Below, one piece after another: positions 24,433-38,200 of a DNA stretch of 64,000 nt; positions within the stretch are counted from its first letter, which is position 1; each line of letters begins with the position of its first letter. Under the pieces are notes generated by a model. The model had not been told where the DNA came from, did no database searches, and worked only from the letters and a program-made list of their open reading frames with translations. Source of the DNA: Congeria kusceri (lineage: Eukaryota; Mollusca; Bivalvia; Myida; Dreissenidae); the NCBI GenBank assembly GCA_027627225.1, contig CM051034.1, positions 21,381,480-21,445,479 on the forward strand, given 5' to 3'. Both the position numbers and the translations under genes were made by a program.

Positions 24433-24647
24433 GGCGCGTCGTGAGAAAACCGGTCTTAATGCATGTGCGTATCCAGGACGGCACTTTCCGCTTTTATGGT
24501 ATTTTCTGTTTCAAGGACGTCTCTTCTAAACATAAATACACTGTAGGCGGAAAGTGTCGTCCCAGATTAGCCTGTGCGGACTGCACAGGCTAATCCGGGA
24601 CGACACTTTACGCACATGCATTAAGTCCGGTTTTCCCACGACGCGCC
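24433..24647. mobile_element. 215-bp hairpin MITE with GGCGCGTCGTG inverted ends
   Basis: The ends GGCGCGTCGTGAGAAAACCG and its counterpart at 24611-24647 are inverted repeats that continue through CTTAATGCATGTGCGTA. The right half contains an almost perfect inner hairpin at 24551-24609. There is no coding capacity. I remember very similar sequences as abundant in dreissenid mussels; this is recall, not a search. Confidence 0.85.
24551..24609. repeat. 27-bp stem, 5-nt loop inverted repeat
   Basis: Arms 24551-24577 and 24583-24609 are complementary with one mismatch (AAAGTGTCGTCCC and GATTAGCCTGTGC against their complements), separated by GGACT. If transcribed, the RNA would form a long stable hairpin. 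Confidence 0.95.
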
Positions 24648-26470
24648 TCATATCATTTAAATTGCTATAGGAGATATAGGAATTCAATCTATTTCGAGGA
24701 GTATGGGCAACTAAACAAACACCTTCAAAAAATGTGTGCACATACGGTATATCTAAAGTTAAAACAACCTTGTTGACAGTCAGAAAATCCGTTTCCTATT
24801 TTATACTGATTAGTAAATATACATACAACATTTGTATTAGCAGGCTAAATGCTATGTGTGTAGAATAAACTTGTCATATTATTTTATGTCAGTTATAAGG
24901 ACTTGAAGACGTGTGTCACGTCATCATATTGGTATTTTAACGAAACGTTGGTTAAATGTTTACCATGTTATTACAATACAATAGATACTAGTGTTAGACT
25001 GTTGGCCATCACTTTTTAATTATCTCCATATTCCATCCTGGATTTTTGTTTTCAGCTTTGATATCAATTTGCTTATGGAGATAGGGAGAACTTGTTTAAT
25101 TAAAGGTACTTGACCGGCATGACAAGGAGATAATAAACAATAAACATGCTATAAAGAGAATCGACACAGAGGTCAAATCTAGGTTAGTTTTTTCTAGTTT
25201 CCTTTATTAGTTCCTCATCATTTTAATATCAACGTGGACTCTTTGAATTCACTAATGTGGTTAATATATGATGATATCAATATAACTTGTTTATTTAACT
25301 CGGATCAAACGTTACCCTCACTAGCAAGTTTCCACTATGTAGCTTAATCCTGGAGGATATTATAAGCCATATCGCGATATATGGTGATAATTTACACGCT
25401 ATAATTATTGAAAGCTACTGTGACCTTTCTAATGATGTACTTAGTATGCTTATTTACTATTGAAATTACACTAGGTTATTACGGTTGTTTTATTTATCGT
25501 TGCGGATAATGATAACAGGTACAACAACCTATGAACAACAGAGCGTACAGCATATCTAACAACAACAGCAATCAGAAATTCTCGTGTTACATTGCTTTTC
25601 TGTACGTTTTACTGAATACAAATCTTTTCATGATATTAAGTAAAAGCACAACTATGTGTAGAGTACATGTACTTGTATGTGTTCTTTGCTAAAATTCAGT
25701 ATATAAGCATATATTCGCCCTTTGTATTTGAACTTACCATACTCAAGTTTACTAAATAACTTTATTATATACCTGTTTAAAATCTTAACAAAATACATGC
25801 TTTATCAATTGGTGAAATACATGCCGTCAGAAACAAAATCCCGTAGTATGATACTCGCTTTTTTTTCGATACCGTATCATCATACTAGCTGGATTACTTT
25901 TTTAATGACGTCATCATAGAGTTATAAAAACAAATATAATCTACAACTACACTTATCAGTCATTATTGTAGTTGTTAAACAAATAAAATAATCTAAATGC
26001 ACATTCTAAGTTTATTGTGGTATATTATTAATAAAAGGAATATTACGCTAGTCAATTGTGGCTTGCGTTATTTCTGATCACACTCGAGACTCCGCCTACG
26101 ACTAACACATACTATTGGAACAATTTACTAGCATAATATTTCGTATAAGAATAAATAGTGTATGAGGACAACCAAAACACTATGGTAAAGATAAAGATAT
26201 ACATTTTATATTATTCGTTTCCTGATACCAACTTTGTTTTATGATTATTCCAAAATGTTAGAACCAAGAACAAATAATTTACGTTATTAAGCCACGTTAG
26301 TAAGGACACAATAAAAAGAGTCAAATTGAAGGAGAAGATAAGAAAACCTAGTTTAGGTAAAAGTAGCTTTGTTCATTACTAACAATGAAACTTGGCCAAC
26401 ATGTATAGGACGCTTAAGGCTATTATCGTGTTTCCGGTATTGTTTTTCTTAATGGTACGCCCATAATAAT
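24648..26470. repeat. Duplicated block, partly shared with 13.9-14.3 and 30.0-30.8 kb
   Basis: 24885-24990 resembles 27440-27530 (GACTTGAAGACGTGTGTCAC). 25010-25400 resembles 13870-14250 and 30010-30395. 25500-25590 resembles 30735-30810 (ACAACCTATGAACAACAGA). The rest, 25600-26470, is AT-rich sequence without a recognised feature. Confidence 0.65.
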
Positions 26471-26479
26471 TTCATCATC

Positions 26480-28437
26480 ACTGTTTGGGATAATGTTGAG
26501 GGTATTTAGGGTCACTGAGTGCCGATTCAGGTTTGATTTAATAACGTGGTTTCTAGAAATTCTCTGGGTGCGTTCCTATTTGTTCAAACGGGAAACAAAA
26601 GTATTGCAATGAGAGCAATTCTTTGAAAACAAGTCTGACAGCAAATTGTAAAGCAACTCAAAAGGACATTAAATCATTATTATATTTAATATTACCAATG
26701 TAGGTACACCATGAAACTGGCAGATCATAGTTTGTTATATGACCTATTTCTGGTATATCAGGAGGCGTTAAAACGTTATCTGATATCCCTCTTCACATTC
26801 CAATCACGTTGACTAAGACTTGTTTCCTTGACCCAATGGAGAGTCAATGATTAAGGTCATGGTGCTATTTAGATTCAGTTACTTACGCATGTTGTTACCT
26901 CTAAAGAATCAAACAAAAACACTAAACCATTGCGCATTTCTGTTAAAATAATTCTATCACTTAAAGTGATATAGGAGATAACTCTTTCGTAATGTAATTC
27001 AATTTTTCCGAAGCATATGGGCAAATAAATGGGTACCTTTCAAAACTGAACTATGCGCACATACGGTAAAATAAAACAATCTTATTGAAAGTCAGAACAT
27101 TTTTTCCTATTTTATACTGATTAGTAAGTAGAAATATAACATTTTTATGGAAAGGATAAAATGTTGTCATCTTATTTTATCTGTTGGTTCAATTTCAAAC
27201 AACATGGAAGAGATATTTCATTAGCAAGCACGTGTGTTTGTGTGTTTCATCGGGCGATCTCTGGGGATATTCACTACAATACGCCATCAACATTTGCAAA
27301 AGAACAAGGTTAAAGTTGAGGAGTTAACGAGCAATTAACGAGTAAATCTCCAATTATGTACGTCAGTTTTGAGACCCGCAATTATGTTTATGGAAACGTC
27401 AGCAAATTGTTGTCCCTAATAAGTTAATTAGGGTATATCATTTATAAGGGTTTGAAGATGTGTGTCATGTCATGATATCGATATCACAACGAAACGTTTT
27501 TAACTGTTAACCATGTTATTGACATCATGTTAAGATTGTATTACAGCCTATGGTACTAAAAATATGTTATGAAAGTATAATAAATAGTTAACATATTTGC
27601 GTTTTAACTTTTCTACAAATGTGTATTTCCTTAAGATACAAACCTTTCGACTTCCGTTATCCAAGACATTACACACGCCCCTTCTTGAAATGACAAAGGA
27701 GCAGTACAGACAGACAGTTTTGTCAATTCCTGACGTGTTCGCATTCCCAAAATGTCTATCGAGCTAGAAATACGGTGCAATTATTTGTCAATGTATTCCA
27801 GTATACATCACATTGTGTGTCTTTTTGATGGGACAAACAACACTATTTTATAGTTATCTTCAGTTTCGTGCCTTTCAAATGTTGGTTTCTTAATATCTAA
27901 ATTAGTCTGGGGTATTGGAGGAAATGGCATAGGATAAATGGTTGTGAAATAGCCGTTGAAAATATGTTTGATTTTTAAAGTACCAAAACAAGGTTTCAAA
28001 TGAAAATTTAGAATTGTTCTAGGACCAAAAGCCACTACAAAGCAGAATTCATTATCACGATCCACATTCAATTTGATAGTTTGCAGTTGCTTAATGTAAA
28101 TACAGGTAAATTAAGCCTGGGATGTTTGAGAAAAGGGGATGTGTATCTAATAGGATAAAATATTGTTAAAGCGCCATTGAAAAAAAAAGTTGTGTGTTTA
28201 GCGGACGAAAACAAAAATTAAAAAAAACAACGAATGCATACATTTAAAGCTTCCAATCAAATTTAGAAAAAAACTCACTACAAAGCAGAAATAATTATCA
28301 CGACCCGCATTGATAAGGTCCAGTCTCCTAAGAAAAATACATGCGATTCCTTTCATATCTATAAGTATTGAAAAGTCTATAGTTTGGATAACGCACATTG
28401 CTCCCAACTTTTGACAGCTCCTTGGGGTTAGGATTAC
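26480..28437. repeat. Duplicated block (P-Q-V anchors)
   Basis: 26505-26575 carries the GTGCAGATTCRGGTTTGATT-type anchor also seen near 32505, 38605 and 58135. 26640-26915 carries the CATTCCAATCACG anchor. 27408-27985 matches 15295-16330. These runs are colinear with the other copies, which is why I treat them as parts of one repeating unit. Confidence 0.75.
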
Positions 28438-28887
28438 GTTTGTTAATCCTTATAGTATGGCACATGTCGCTCGACACACTGTTATGCTACTTTTGTTAAT
28501 CCTTATAGTATGGCACATGTCGCTCGACACACTGTTATGGTACTTTTGTTAATTCTTATAGTATGGCACATGTCGCTCGACACACTGTTATGGTACTTTT
28601 GTTAATCCTTATAGTATGGCACATGTCGCTCGACACACTGTTATGCTACTTTTGTTAATCCTTATAGTATGGCACATGTCGCTCGACACACTGTTATGCT
28701 ACTTTTGTTAATCCTTATAGTATGGCACATGTCGCTCGACACACTGTTATGCTACTTTTGTTAATCCTTATAGTATGGCACATGTCGCTCGACACACTGT
28801 TATGCTACTTTTGTTAATCCTTATAGTATGGCACCTGTCGCTCGACACACTGTTATGCTACTTTTGTTAATTCTTATAGTATGGCAC
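28438..28887. repeat. 53-bp tandem repeat, eight to nine copies
   Basis: The unit TTTTGTTAATCCTTATAGTA, then TGGCACATGTCGCTCGACAC and ACTGTTATGCTAC, has a 53-bp period and very few differences between copies. It includes the inverted repeat TGTCGCTCGACA. The single-copy equivalents at 16600-16650 and 36415-36470 show that this is a recent local expansion of one segment of the duplicated block. Confidence 0.97.
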
Positions 28888-29505
28888 CATGGATGCAAAT
28901 GGTGCAACCCATGTGTCTGTGATGCTGGATGATTAAAGGAACATCTCTTTCAATGTTTTACATGTAAGGCTGTTTATTGGTATGGGAGTTTTTAAGGTGT
29001 ACTAATGTAAAGGACGCGTTTTTCGCTCTTACTTTAAATTTAAGTAAGATAAATTTATGTAGTTTTAATTTACATGCAATATTAAAGTGTTTAACATTCC
29101 ATTACGCCATATATTAATAACAAAAGCCGTTAAAACATGTATACATCAAATAAATAAATGATAACACGAACATGTATATTATTTATTTAAAACGCATCGT
29201 TCGTCTATAAATAAGATACAAGCGGTAAAAAGCAAATATAAATAATAACGACAATACAAAATATCAAATTCCAGCTTTATATGACGCATAACAAGAATTG
29301 GCTTTGGGTGCCATATTGAAAAGACAAACGGTTATTGTAAAACTTTATAAACAAAATTGCATTTTTTAACTCACATTTGCGGCTTTGAAGATGCCTGTCA
29401 ATTTAGACAAGTTCGAGATCACCTATAAAGATATGGAAATAAAGAAGTGCGTTTTACCTTGTTGATATATGATAAAAAAACGCATATTGTATTACACAGG
29501 AAACC
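28888..29505. other. Tail of duplicated block and AT-rich spacer
   Basis: 28885-28945 continues the match to 16655-16720 (ATGGATGCAAATKGTRCARC). 29180-29230 resembles 13550-13590 and 19205-19235. The rest is unassigned. Confidence 0.6.
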
Positions 29506-29509
29506 AATT

Positions 29510-29968
29510 TAGTAGGGATGCACCCGATACCTGAAAATACCCGCATTCTCGCTTCCAAAAAAAAAAAATCGAGTTCGGTTATTGAAAAATTCGGGTCGGG
29601 TCAGGTATTAAAATAATAATGCAAATCGACCTTTTTAATCATCGTCATCTTTCTTAAAAATTTTCTTAATCTAAAACCATATTCAACAAATTAATAAAAC
29701 CAAGACCCAATAGGCAGTTTTTCTTACAAATAAAAGGCAATAACTGTATATGAACATGTCACAAGCGAGAATAATTTCATTAATCGTCTAATTTTCAAAG
29801 CAGAAACAATGTTTACTCATCGCAACAGCCCTCTAGAGTTACAAAGGTGATATGTACCTTTGTTTATATAAATACCCGACCCGACCCCCGAAAATACCCG
29901 ACCCAACGAAAGATACCCGACCCGACCCGACCCGACAAAAATTGCTTCCGTTGCATCACTACAATGTA
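29510..29968. mobile_element. Candidate MITE with GGGATGCACCCGATACC start and CCCGACCCGA tracts
   Basis: It opens with TAGGGATGCACCCGATACCT and closes with a loosely inverted GTTGCATCACTA. Both ends carry ACCCG-rich words (AAAATACCCG near the start; CCCGACCCGACCCGACCCGA near 29918-29937). The interior is AT-rich and non-coding. The end sequence recalls hAT-type elements, but the inverted ends are weak. Confidence 0.5.
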
Positions 29969-32900
29969 GCCTATTACATGCATGTATAATTCGTTAATGA
30001 TTAAAATATTCAAATTTCATATTTAATTTGATTTCTGCTTTTATTATTTACATTGCTTTTGGGTAAGTTGCTTAAAGATCCAACGACATATTAATTCTTT
30101 GACAAGGAAATTATTAATAAATGTTAGAAAACATAGACGTGGTGTAAATATATTAAGAAAGGAGGAGGTCAAAGAGCGGGCAGTTTTTCGAGCTGACTTT
30201 ATTACAATATTTTAACATCGACGTCGACTCTTTGTAGTCATTAATGGGGTTAATGTATGGCTTTTTTAATAGAGCTTTATTTCTTGACATAAAACGTAGC
30301 ACGTGACAGGTTTTTACTATGTAACTCAATCATTTAGGGTGTCACTATATTACTATACTAGAAAACCATATCGTAATATATGGTGATATGTTCGCTATTT
30401 TAATAGACCGTTTCCGGGTTATACCACGAATAGTTTAAATTCCCCGCATGCTATTGTTAAAGGATTAATTTCCATTTATAGAATATCACAAACATTATCA
30501 TGTGTTCTTTTGAAAATCACAAATATTATGCACGTGCTCATATGTATGAAATAGTTTAACCCTAAACACGTGATTTCCAAGCGCGACGATTGGATAATAT
30601 TGCAGATTAATTTTATGTATGCCATTTGTGGAAGAGTCTATTGCGATACCTTTCTTTTAATGTACTTAATATGCTTAAGATCCAATTACTTTTATTATAG
30701 CGCCATTTTACTATTTTACATTTACTTCTATTTCTGATGACAAAAGGAGGCATCACAATCTATAAACAACAGAAAGTCAACAACAAAATAACAAGAATCA
30801 GAAGCTATCGTATGTCATAGCTGTATTTTATTGTGATTACCCACATATCATTGATGTATGATGAAGACGGTACAGAGTAGATATATTGAATGCCTATCGT
30901 ACGTTTATCAGTATCATTCTACAGAGCTAGACGTAAATGACAATGTTAGGCCAATTGATTTCCAACTTCGTACACATCAAGCAATATTAATACATACCAA
31001 ATATGCATGACAAAAAGAGCTTTTTATATAATAATCTTCACAACCACTCTGAACCTGACATAGAGATCAAAAGATTCTTTGTTGCCCTTTCAAAAAACGA
31101 CTACATGCCAACTTAAGTAATACATTAATCACAGCAAGCGTAGCATAAATACCAGCAAATACGAAGATGAGCCACAGCTAACTATTTACTTAAAATAAAT
31201 CAACCGGAAACGTTAATATATAAAGACAGGAATGGCTCTTTAAAAATAGGTAGTTTTGGATAGAGAAACAATATATTATGTACATAAAGTTCGCTTGTTT
31301 CAACTTTATTTATTAATATATTCTGGCAGTGAGTTAACATGTTTATATTTCACGTTTGACCAACCATGTTAGTTGTTGGTTTATGCATACATATTAGAAA
31401 AAAACCTGTTTAGCTTCAGTAAGTTTACTACAGAGTACACATTTGTGACTTAAAAGGTAACACACGCAGTATAATAGGATTACTTGTAAAATAACCAAGG
31501 AAGGCTTTTATAACCAGGTGATTTAAATGTTTGCATTGTAATGGTCTTAATGACCACCAATTATTACTAGGGAAGGACCTCATAGACTTATGCAATCTTG
31601 ACCGCAGTCAATCATAACTGTAACTGTGATGAAAATATTCAGTTAAAACATAAAATGTAAATGTAAAATGTACATTTTCAAACAAATATATTGCTGTAAA
31701 AGCACCCTAGGCAAGTGTTTCCGATTGTTACTATTAAACAAACTGATTTTTCATGGATCAAGTAAAAGTACTGACTAACCACAGAGATGACAATATGCAT
31801 AAACATTTGTCCTGAGAAAAATAAAGGTGACTGCACGCGTTATGCTATGTTGTATTGTTTCGACCAATTATGTTAGATTTTTGGGAGACATTTTATTATA
31901 TTTGTTAATTTAGGCAACACATCCTTATATGATTACATTTATGGCAATTGGTCCAATGGAACTAATATTTATTTAGTTTCATACTAGAAACCCGCGAACA
32001 ACGTCGTTTAGAGTCGTTATCTTAAACCATAAACTCGCAAATTTGCTGCGCTATATAAAAAATTATACACATAGGCTTAGTTAGTGTGCCCTAAATTGAG
32101 TTTACATGTTGATATTGTACTATTTAATTATGCAATCAAATTTATTCGATTCTAGCCGGTCTCATGCCGAATTAGAACGAAGAACCGTGGGCGATTTAGA
32201 CAGTATTTTAGCCACACGTTTATCCAATCCAGTGATTGATAACATGTAGTTTTAGTTTTAACATCCTTGTTTGTTTGTTTTTTCAAATGCATGTATGCAA
32301 TATTCAAAATACCATTTAAGTTCAGTAGCTAGTGCAAATAAGTAGATTTATTCATTACTGATCATGGAATATTGATACCATTAATAGGAACAGGGGTTCA
32401 TTATCATCTTACTGAAGACTTTCATTTCATTAATATGCATGATATTTGACACATGGTAAAGGTAACATATAGAGGGTCAGTTGTTTAAATTTGCAGTTAG
32501 TGCAGATTCGGGATTAATTTTAATTACGTGGTTAATACATGTTCTCTGAGTACTTTCCTACAGAAATAGTAATATTGCCTAGATCGCAAATAGACATTTT
32601 GTCATGATTTTCTTCAGGGGCTTAAATAGCGATGATGAATGCTTGGAGTTTTTAGAGGCGTACACGGACGAAAGTTTCACACCAAATGGCAACATGCGCC
32701 TGCGTTATTAGTATTATTATTAGTATTCGTCATGCGAGATGACCTATATAGATAGAAATCTAACAAATTACGTCGAGGCCTTCGCTAAAAACAAAACAGA
32801 ATTCATGTTTTAAAAAAATACTACACCACGTGAACTGCAATATTTTTTTACCTTACGTGAACAAAATGTGAATACAAGCAGTTACTTTATTTACAAACGA

Positions 32901-33170
32901 CCTCGTACATGTATTGACATATGAACATGAGTTAGTATATACTCAACAACAAAAAGAAAGTATCCACTAATAAATTGTATTGTTTTTCTATACCTGTATG
33001 TAATATTTATACGAAAAATAAAGTCAATGTAACTTTAATCATCTTTCAATAAAAGGCAATCATGTTATAAATCAATTCCATATTTCTGGTCAAACAGAGT
33101 ACAAAACGTTACTGGTGTCAAAATGAAAATCACAAAGAACATAGTCAAAAACAAAACAGTCTCTATTTAA
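29969..33170. repeat. Duplicated block, copy at 30-33 kb
   Basis: 30000-30140 and 30300-30400 match 13880-14260 and 25020-25400. 31740-31800 matches 37850-37905 (AAGTAC and GACTAACCACAGAG). 32385-32580 matches 38450-38690 and 58090-58200. 32690-32760 weakly matches 38835-38890 and 58345-58405. Intervening parts (30450-30700 and 31000-31700) hold nothing I can name. Confidence 0.65.
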
Positions 33171-33258
33171 AAAAAAAAATCATGAATTTTCATCAGATTT
33201 TTTATTTATATTGCTATCGATTTAAAAAGAAAATTCCTCCAAATTCAATATTATGTGA

Positions 33259-33600
33259 ATGTTTACATTTAAACCGTATAATTTATTACCAAATAGCCCA
33301 CCAAAACTCGATTACCTGTTGTGTTATGAACATGTGAACACATTTTGTGCAATTTGTAATTGCAATCGATGCTGTGTGGAAAGTCGGTTCTTAAAAGCAT
33401 CCACATCCTGTGAAATGTCCATGGCATGTTTAAATATGGACGAGCAAAACCATGCTCTTTGTATTCTGCGTGCAGGACGGATTTTAACTGACATAAGTCG
33501 AACGTTTAAAAGCACAAGGGCGACAATTAATTGTCTATTCACAATTTCCTGTTTTGTGAATTTTATTTTTACAACTGTTCAGTTGTTGCTTTGTATTTAA
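33259..33600 (+). other. Unassigned 113-codon Cys-rich frame
   Basis: The frame starts at an ATG and encodes about a dozen cysteines in the first two thirds (for example CAICNCNRCC), then a hydrophobic C-terminus. I recognise no family. The segment 33.0-33.9 kb lies where the paralogous blocks have the CATTCCAATCACG anchor, so it may be an insertion. An antisense frame of 72 codons overlaps it. Without splice or promoter signals I treat it as a weak candidate. Confidence 0.2.
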
Positions 33601-33979
33601 CCTTTAATATGGAATTGATTCAGAAACAAATGATCACCTTTTATTGAAAGATGATTACAGTTACATAGTCTTTACAAACGACAAATATAAAACGGAATTC
33701 AAGTGTGAAACTATTGTATCTGATATAGAAATGTTAAGCAAATACAACAGTATCACGCCCAACCCTCGATACATGGGTTTTGACATATATTTTGCTGATC
33801 GGAAAGAAAGTCTAGTTCATACGTTCACATCTGTTACTAAATTACTAAATTGTTACTTAGTTAATTGTTACTTAATAATTTAAATTAATAAATGCGTATT
33901 TGGCAATCTTTTCTTTTAGTATTAATATTACTTTGTTTTATGATTTATGTTGCTTTTAATTATTTTAATAAAGAAAAGA

Positions 33980-35270
33980 AGTGAATAAATCACACAATTA
34001 TTTCAATGCATAAAATTCCCAGACCTTCCCAGAAAATAATCAGTCTGTGCAATCCGTGAGTCATTAATGCAGAATGACTGTCCCAAGTATTGAACATATG
34101 TGTGAAACAATGACAACTGTTGTAGCCAGTACTGATTTGATGGGCTGTCCGCATGCCATGCATAGACAGTATTTCCAAATAAGGTAACATTCATCATTCA
34201 TCGCACATAAAAAGGCAATCTTAGATAATGTCTGAACACTCAACACGTAAAATCCAAAGCACAACATTATTACCAGGGATGCTGAATGGACAATTCATGA
34301 CGTGTACCATATAATATATTGTAGTTGTATTCGATGGTGTGTCTAATTTTACTGCTTATTGGATTTGTTGAAATAAAAATTTCCTACATTTGAAAGCAAA
34401 TGGAAGATTGTACTTCTTGTTAAGAATTTATGCATTCTATGACATTTGTAGTTTACATGTAAGTATAATACAGTAATAATCGGATTCAACGATTTTATAA
34501 TTTCAAGAAACTGTTTGAGTTAAACAAGCATAGTCTTATATATATAAATGCAGGTAACATTGAAATATCGCTTAGACTCAGATCACCGCGTAGAATTTCC
34601 TTACAGTTATTTATGTGTTCAACTACGAAAAAGCATTTCATAATTTTACATCGAAAGTGGTTTGATAGTCTGGGATAAATGGACCGTAAAGAAAGAAACT
34701 AATACATCCCTAACTACTGAATACCAAAAGAGACCAAACATATGCCAATAACCATGAAACGAACGATAATGATGTTTTTGACTGGGGTCGAGTACGTAGC
34801 GGTAACAACATTGGATCAAACGGAATATAAAAATATTAAAAGAATCATTTGCTGCCTTTACCACCTTACCACCTATTGTATCTGAGACAAGACCGGCGGC
34901 AAATTGAGGATGTCTGACGAAGAAATGCAGTAATGCGCTGGTGCCATAATTGGTCCAAACTGAGTATTGCACACAAAAACACCTGTGTTCACTTTGCACC
35001 GATGTTGCTCTATTATGTTTTTGTTTGTTATTTAAATAATGTAACATTGCAGTTGACACTGATCTCATGTCGCCGCGAAACTAACGTTACGTTTATAACA
35101 AGCAGAGGGGTAAGTGTGTTTTGTAGCATTGATATTTCGTATGTACAATACCATGAAACGAGTTGCATTCATCAAGAACGTATGTCTGTAAAATTTCCTT
35201 TCATGCGTCAGAACTAACATGATATATAAAGAGTATTCTGCAAACATATACTGAGATATTATATATGACC
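33980..35270. repeat. Duplicated block shared with 39.6-40.5 and 59.2-60.05 kb
   Basis: 34130-34200 matches 39755-39830 and 59360-59430 (GTCYGCATGCCAYRCATA). 34845-34985 matches 40085-40225 and 59670-59810 (GCGCTGGTGCCATAWTTGGTCAAA). 35065-35130 matches 40295-40360 and 59870-59945. A minus-strand frame of 140 codons at 34646-35068 runs through it, but the paralogous copies are frameshifted or stopped, so I do not call a gene. Confidence 0.75.
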
Positions 35271-38200
35271 GTTTGGTTTAGGTCGCATGTTATTGCTTTA
35301 TTCCAACTGTTTTTTCCCGTATTTACGTGTGTGAGTGAAGCGCAAATATTTACATTCCAGTTTACATTGCAATAATTTAGTTATGATTTAGACTATTAAC
35401 ATTACACATAATATTAAATGTAATGATATATGCATAACTGACATTTTCCACAAACGACGTAAAATGCAGATCCAAACAATGAACAAGGTGTAATCACTGT
35501 TGAGACCTGTACACCCAATGTTGCTCAAGATACACAAACTCTTCTTTCAATTATCTATGAATAATAGCAATACTATGACAAAACAATACATAATAGATAA
35601 ACAAAAATCCATGAAAATTATGTCTTTTAGTACACATTTTAATAGATTAAGTTCACATGTAAAGCTATTCAATTTGATACTAAGGCAACAATCATTTTTC
35701 ATATGAATGTACCTTATAAAAATTATTTAAAAGTCTTATCGTTGCCATAGTATGATTAGTATAAGCATTAATTATTATTATTATCAGGTTTATAGTTTAT
35801 TAAATCATATTGCAACACACTCGAACCCAATATTTGATAAACGTAAAACTTGTGGATACATGTTTGTTCCATTTAAATGCATACATTTTAGAGTTCAGTT
35901 ATCTTTTTTATAACACACGTCTATTGAAAGGAAACCACAAAGAACCAATACAGACAGGCCGTTTTGTGAATCCAAGACGTGTGCGCATCGGCAAAGCATA
36001 TTCAACATGACATACGTACATTGATTGCAGAATAAATCACATTATGTGCCATTTCTTTTGTTCAGCAAACAACAGTTTCCAGTTTACTGCAGTTTCGTGC
36101 ATTTGTATTGCTGTTTTCTGAATGACTGCACACATTATTCTGGGATTTAGTGGTAATTTGGACTGTGTAATCTATAGGATCAGTAATTTTGAAATATATA
36201 TTGGAGAACATGTTTAATCTTTCTAAAAGTAAACAAAAGTTTTTAATAGAAACATTGCATTTCTTTTAAAACTTCAAACACTGTTCTTGGAACTAACTCT
36301 TTTACAAAGCGAAAACCATCATTACGGCAATTATTTAGAAAATTCAGTTCTTTACTAGTCTTCTTGATGTTAATCCTTCTTGATTTTCTCTTGATCTTTT
36401 CTTGGGGTTAGGTTAACGTTTGTTAATCCTTATGGCCAAGCACTTGCTTTGATAATTATAATACGATCGTCATGGGTGAAGCTGATGTGTACCAGATTCT
36501 AGAAGACATTGGATAGTTGTTTATACCCTTTAACTGAGAGTAGTTAATTGAATTAAATTACCATAACATGTATTTACATGATTTTAAATACGATTTCAAC
36601 TATCAATCAATATTAAATGCATGCATATGCATTTGTTTCAATCATCAGTATTCTTAATACTTAAATCGCACTTAAAACAGGCCGTCGTGTCTTATGTTTT
36701 TAGTTGTTCTGTTGTAACAAGCTGATGATATGCAAAATATAATACGATGTCTTTCATAATATATGTGATTGACCAGTTCTACAATTATGCAAAATTTAAT
36801 GCAATTTATTTCATAATCTATGTAATTGGTCAGTTCTAGAACAGTAGGCTTTCTATTCCAATTTTAGCTATTGTATTTAAACTTTTAAAAGTAGCTTCTT
36901 TCTGTATTTTTCCGTAAATAGATACTATCTTCATCACCTTATACATATCCAAATGTATTAAATTGTTGGCATAATATAACATTCTGCAGACCGACATGTC
37001 ATTCCGCAGGACGTCTTGTTGCAATTACAAGACAAGGAACTTAACAGTGCACGGATTAAGGGTTTAGAAACCAAACATGTCTTGCAATTTGAATTCACGA
37101 CATTGTTTAAATCAATTTGTTTTGTTTTATTTGCTACAGACATGACGTACCAATATTTTGTTATTGTCTTTCCGAAATTTTATTTAACATTGCTTCTGAG
37201 GATGTGTATTCTATCAGCATTTATTAGAATATATGTCATGGAGAGTAATAACGTAAGAAGACTACCGGGTAAATAGTGTTGTAATTTACCTGTTAAATTA
37301 AAATGGTCAACATTCCACTACGGCATTTATAACAAGTATAATATTCCTATTATCAACACGTATACGAGGGTTGTTCTATTTATTCGTAGACTTGCTTTAT
37401 AAATTCACTACATTATGTCACAAACGAGAGATGTCACAATAAACAGGTATCTATTGTAAAGTTTCAAAACATACTTTTTGTAACAGAACAGAGATAATTT
37501 ACAAGTCAATTGTTTTATCTAAAGGTTATAATTTATTTAAACGATTATTTTTCTGTAAATGAGATGAACTTGAAAAATGGAAACTTGCGTCATATTAAGA
37601 CAATACAAAATCTATTCCGTTATTATGTGTATTAAAATAATAAATATATCAAAGCCAAAGCGTATTTGTAATAGCAATACTTTAATATCTAAAATATTAT
37701 TACAAATCAAGGCCAATCGAATAGGTATGACGTGTCTTAATAAGAATCAAATCGACTTCTAGCCTAATTTTGATTTACAATTGCAGAATTACATCAACCA
37801 AAAATCTTCTATAATTAAAATTTCTGAGCTGTCGGTATGCATCAAAAACATTCGTACATGAGTCAACTTAAGTACAGACTAACCACAGAGGTAGTACTAA
37901 GCAATTTACCATAATGTTGTAGACCGGCGGTAAACAAGTCATAGTGATATTTGGGGATTTAGAAAGTATTTATATCCAATAATTTATCTAGGGTCGAATG
38001 CATTGTTAAATAGTATGTATTACTTGTTAAACCTGGTCTGTTGTATACAAAAGCATTAAATTCAAGTATATATTTACGGCATACAAACATGTGTTGGCAA
38101 TCACTATCGCAAATACATTGTCATATCAGTAGCTTTTTTGTATTTGTAGTAATTTTGTATTTGAAGTAATATTTGATTGTATTTGTAGTAAAATATTTGA

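Noticed and set aside
18318..28887. CRISPR array (regular repeats)
   Set aside because: These are head-to-tail tandem repeats without unique spacers, in a eukaryotic setting with no cas genes.
34646..35068. 140-codon minus-strand frame
   Set aside because: It lies in a duplicated block; the copies at 40.1 and 59.7 kb are frameshifted or stopped in the same reading.
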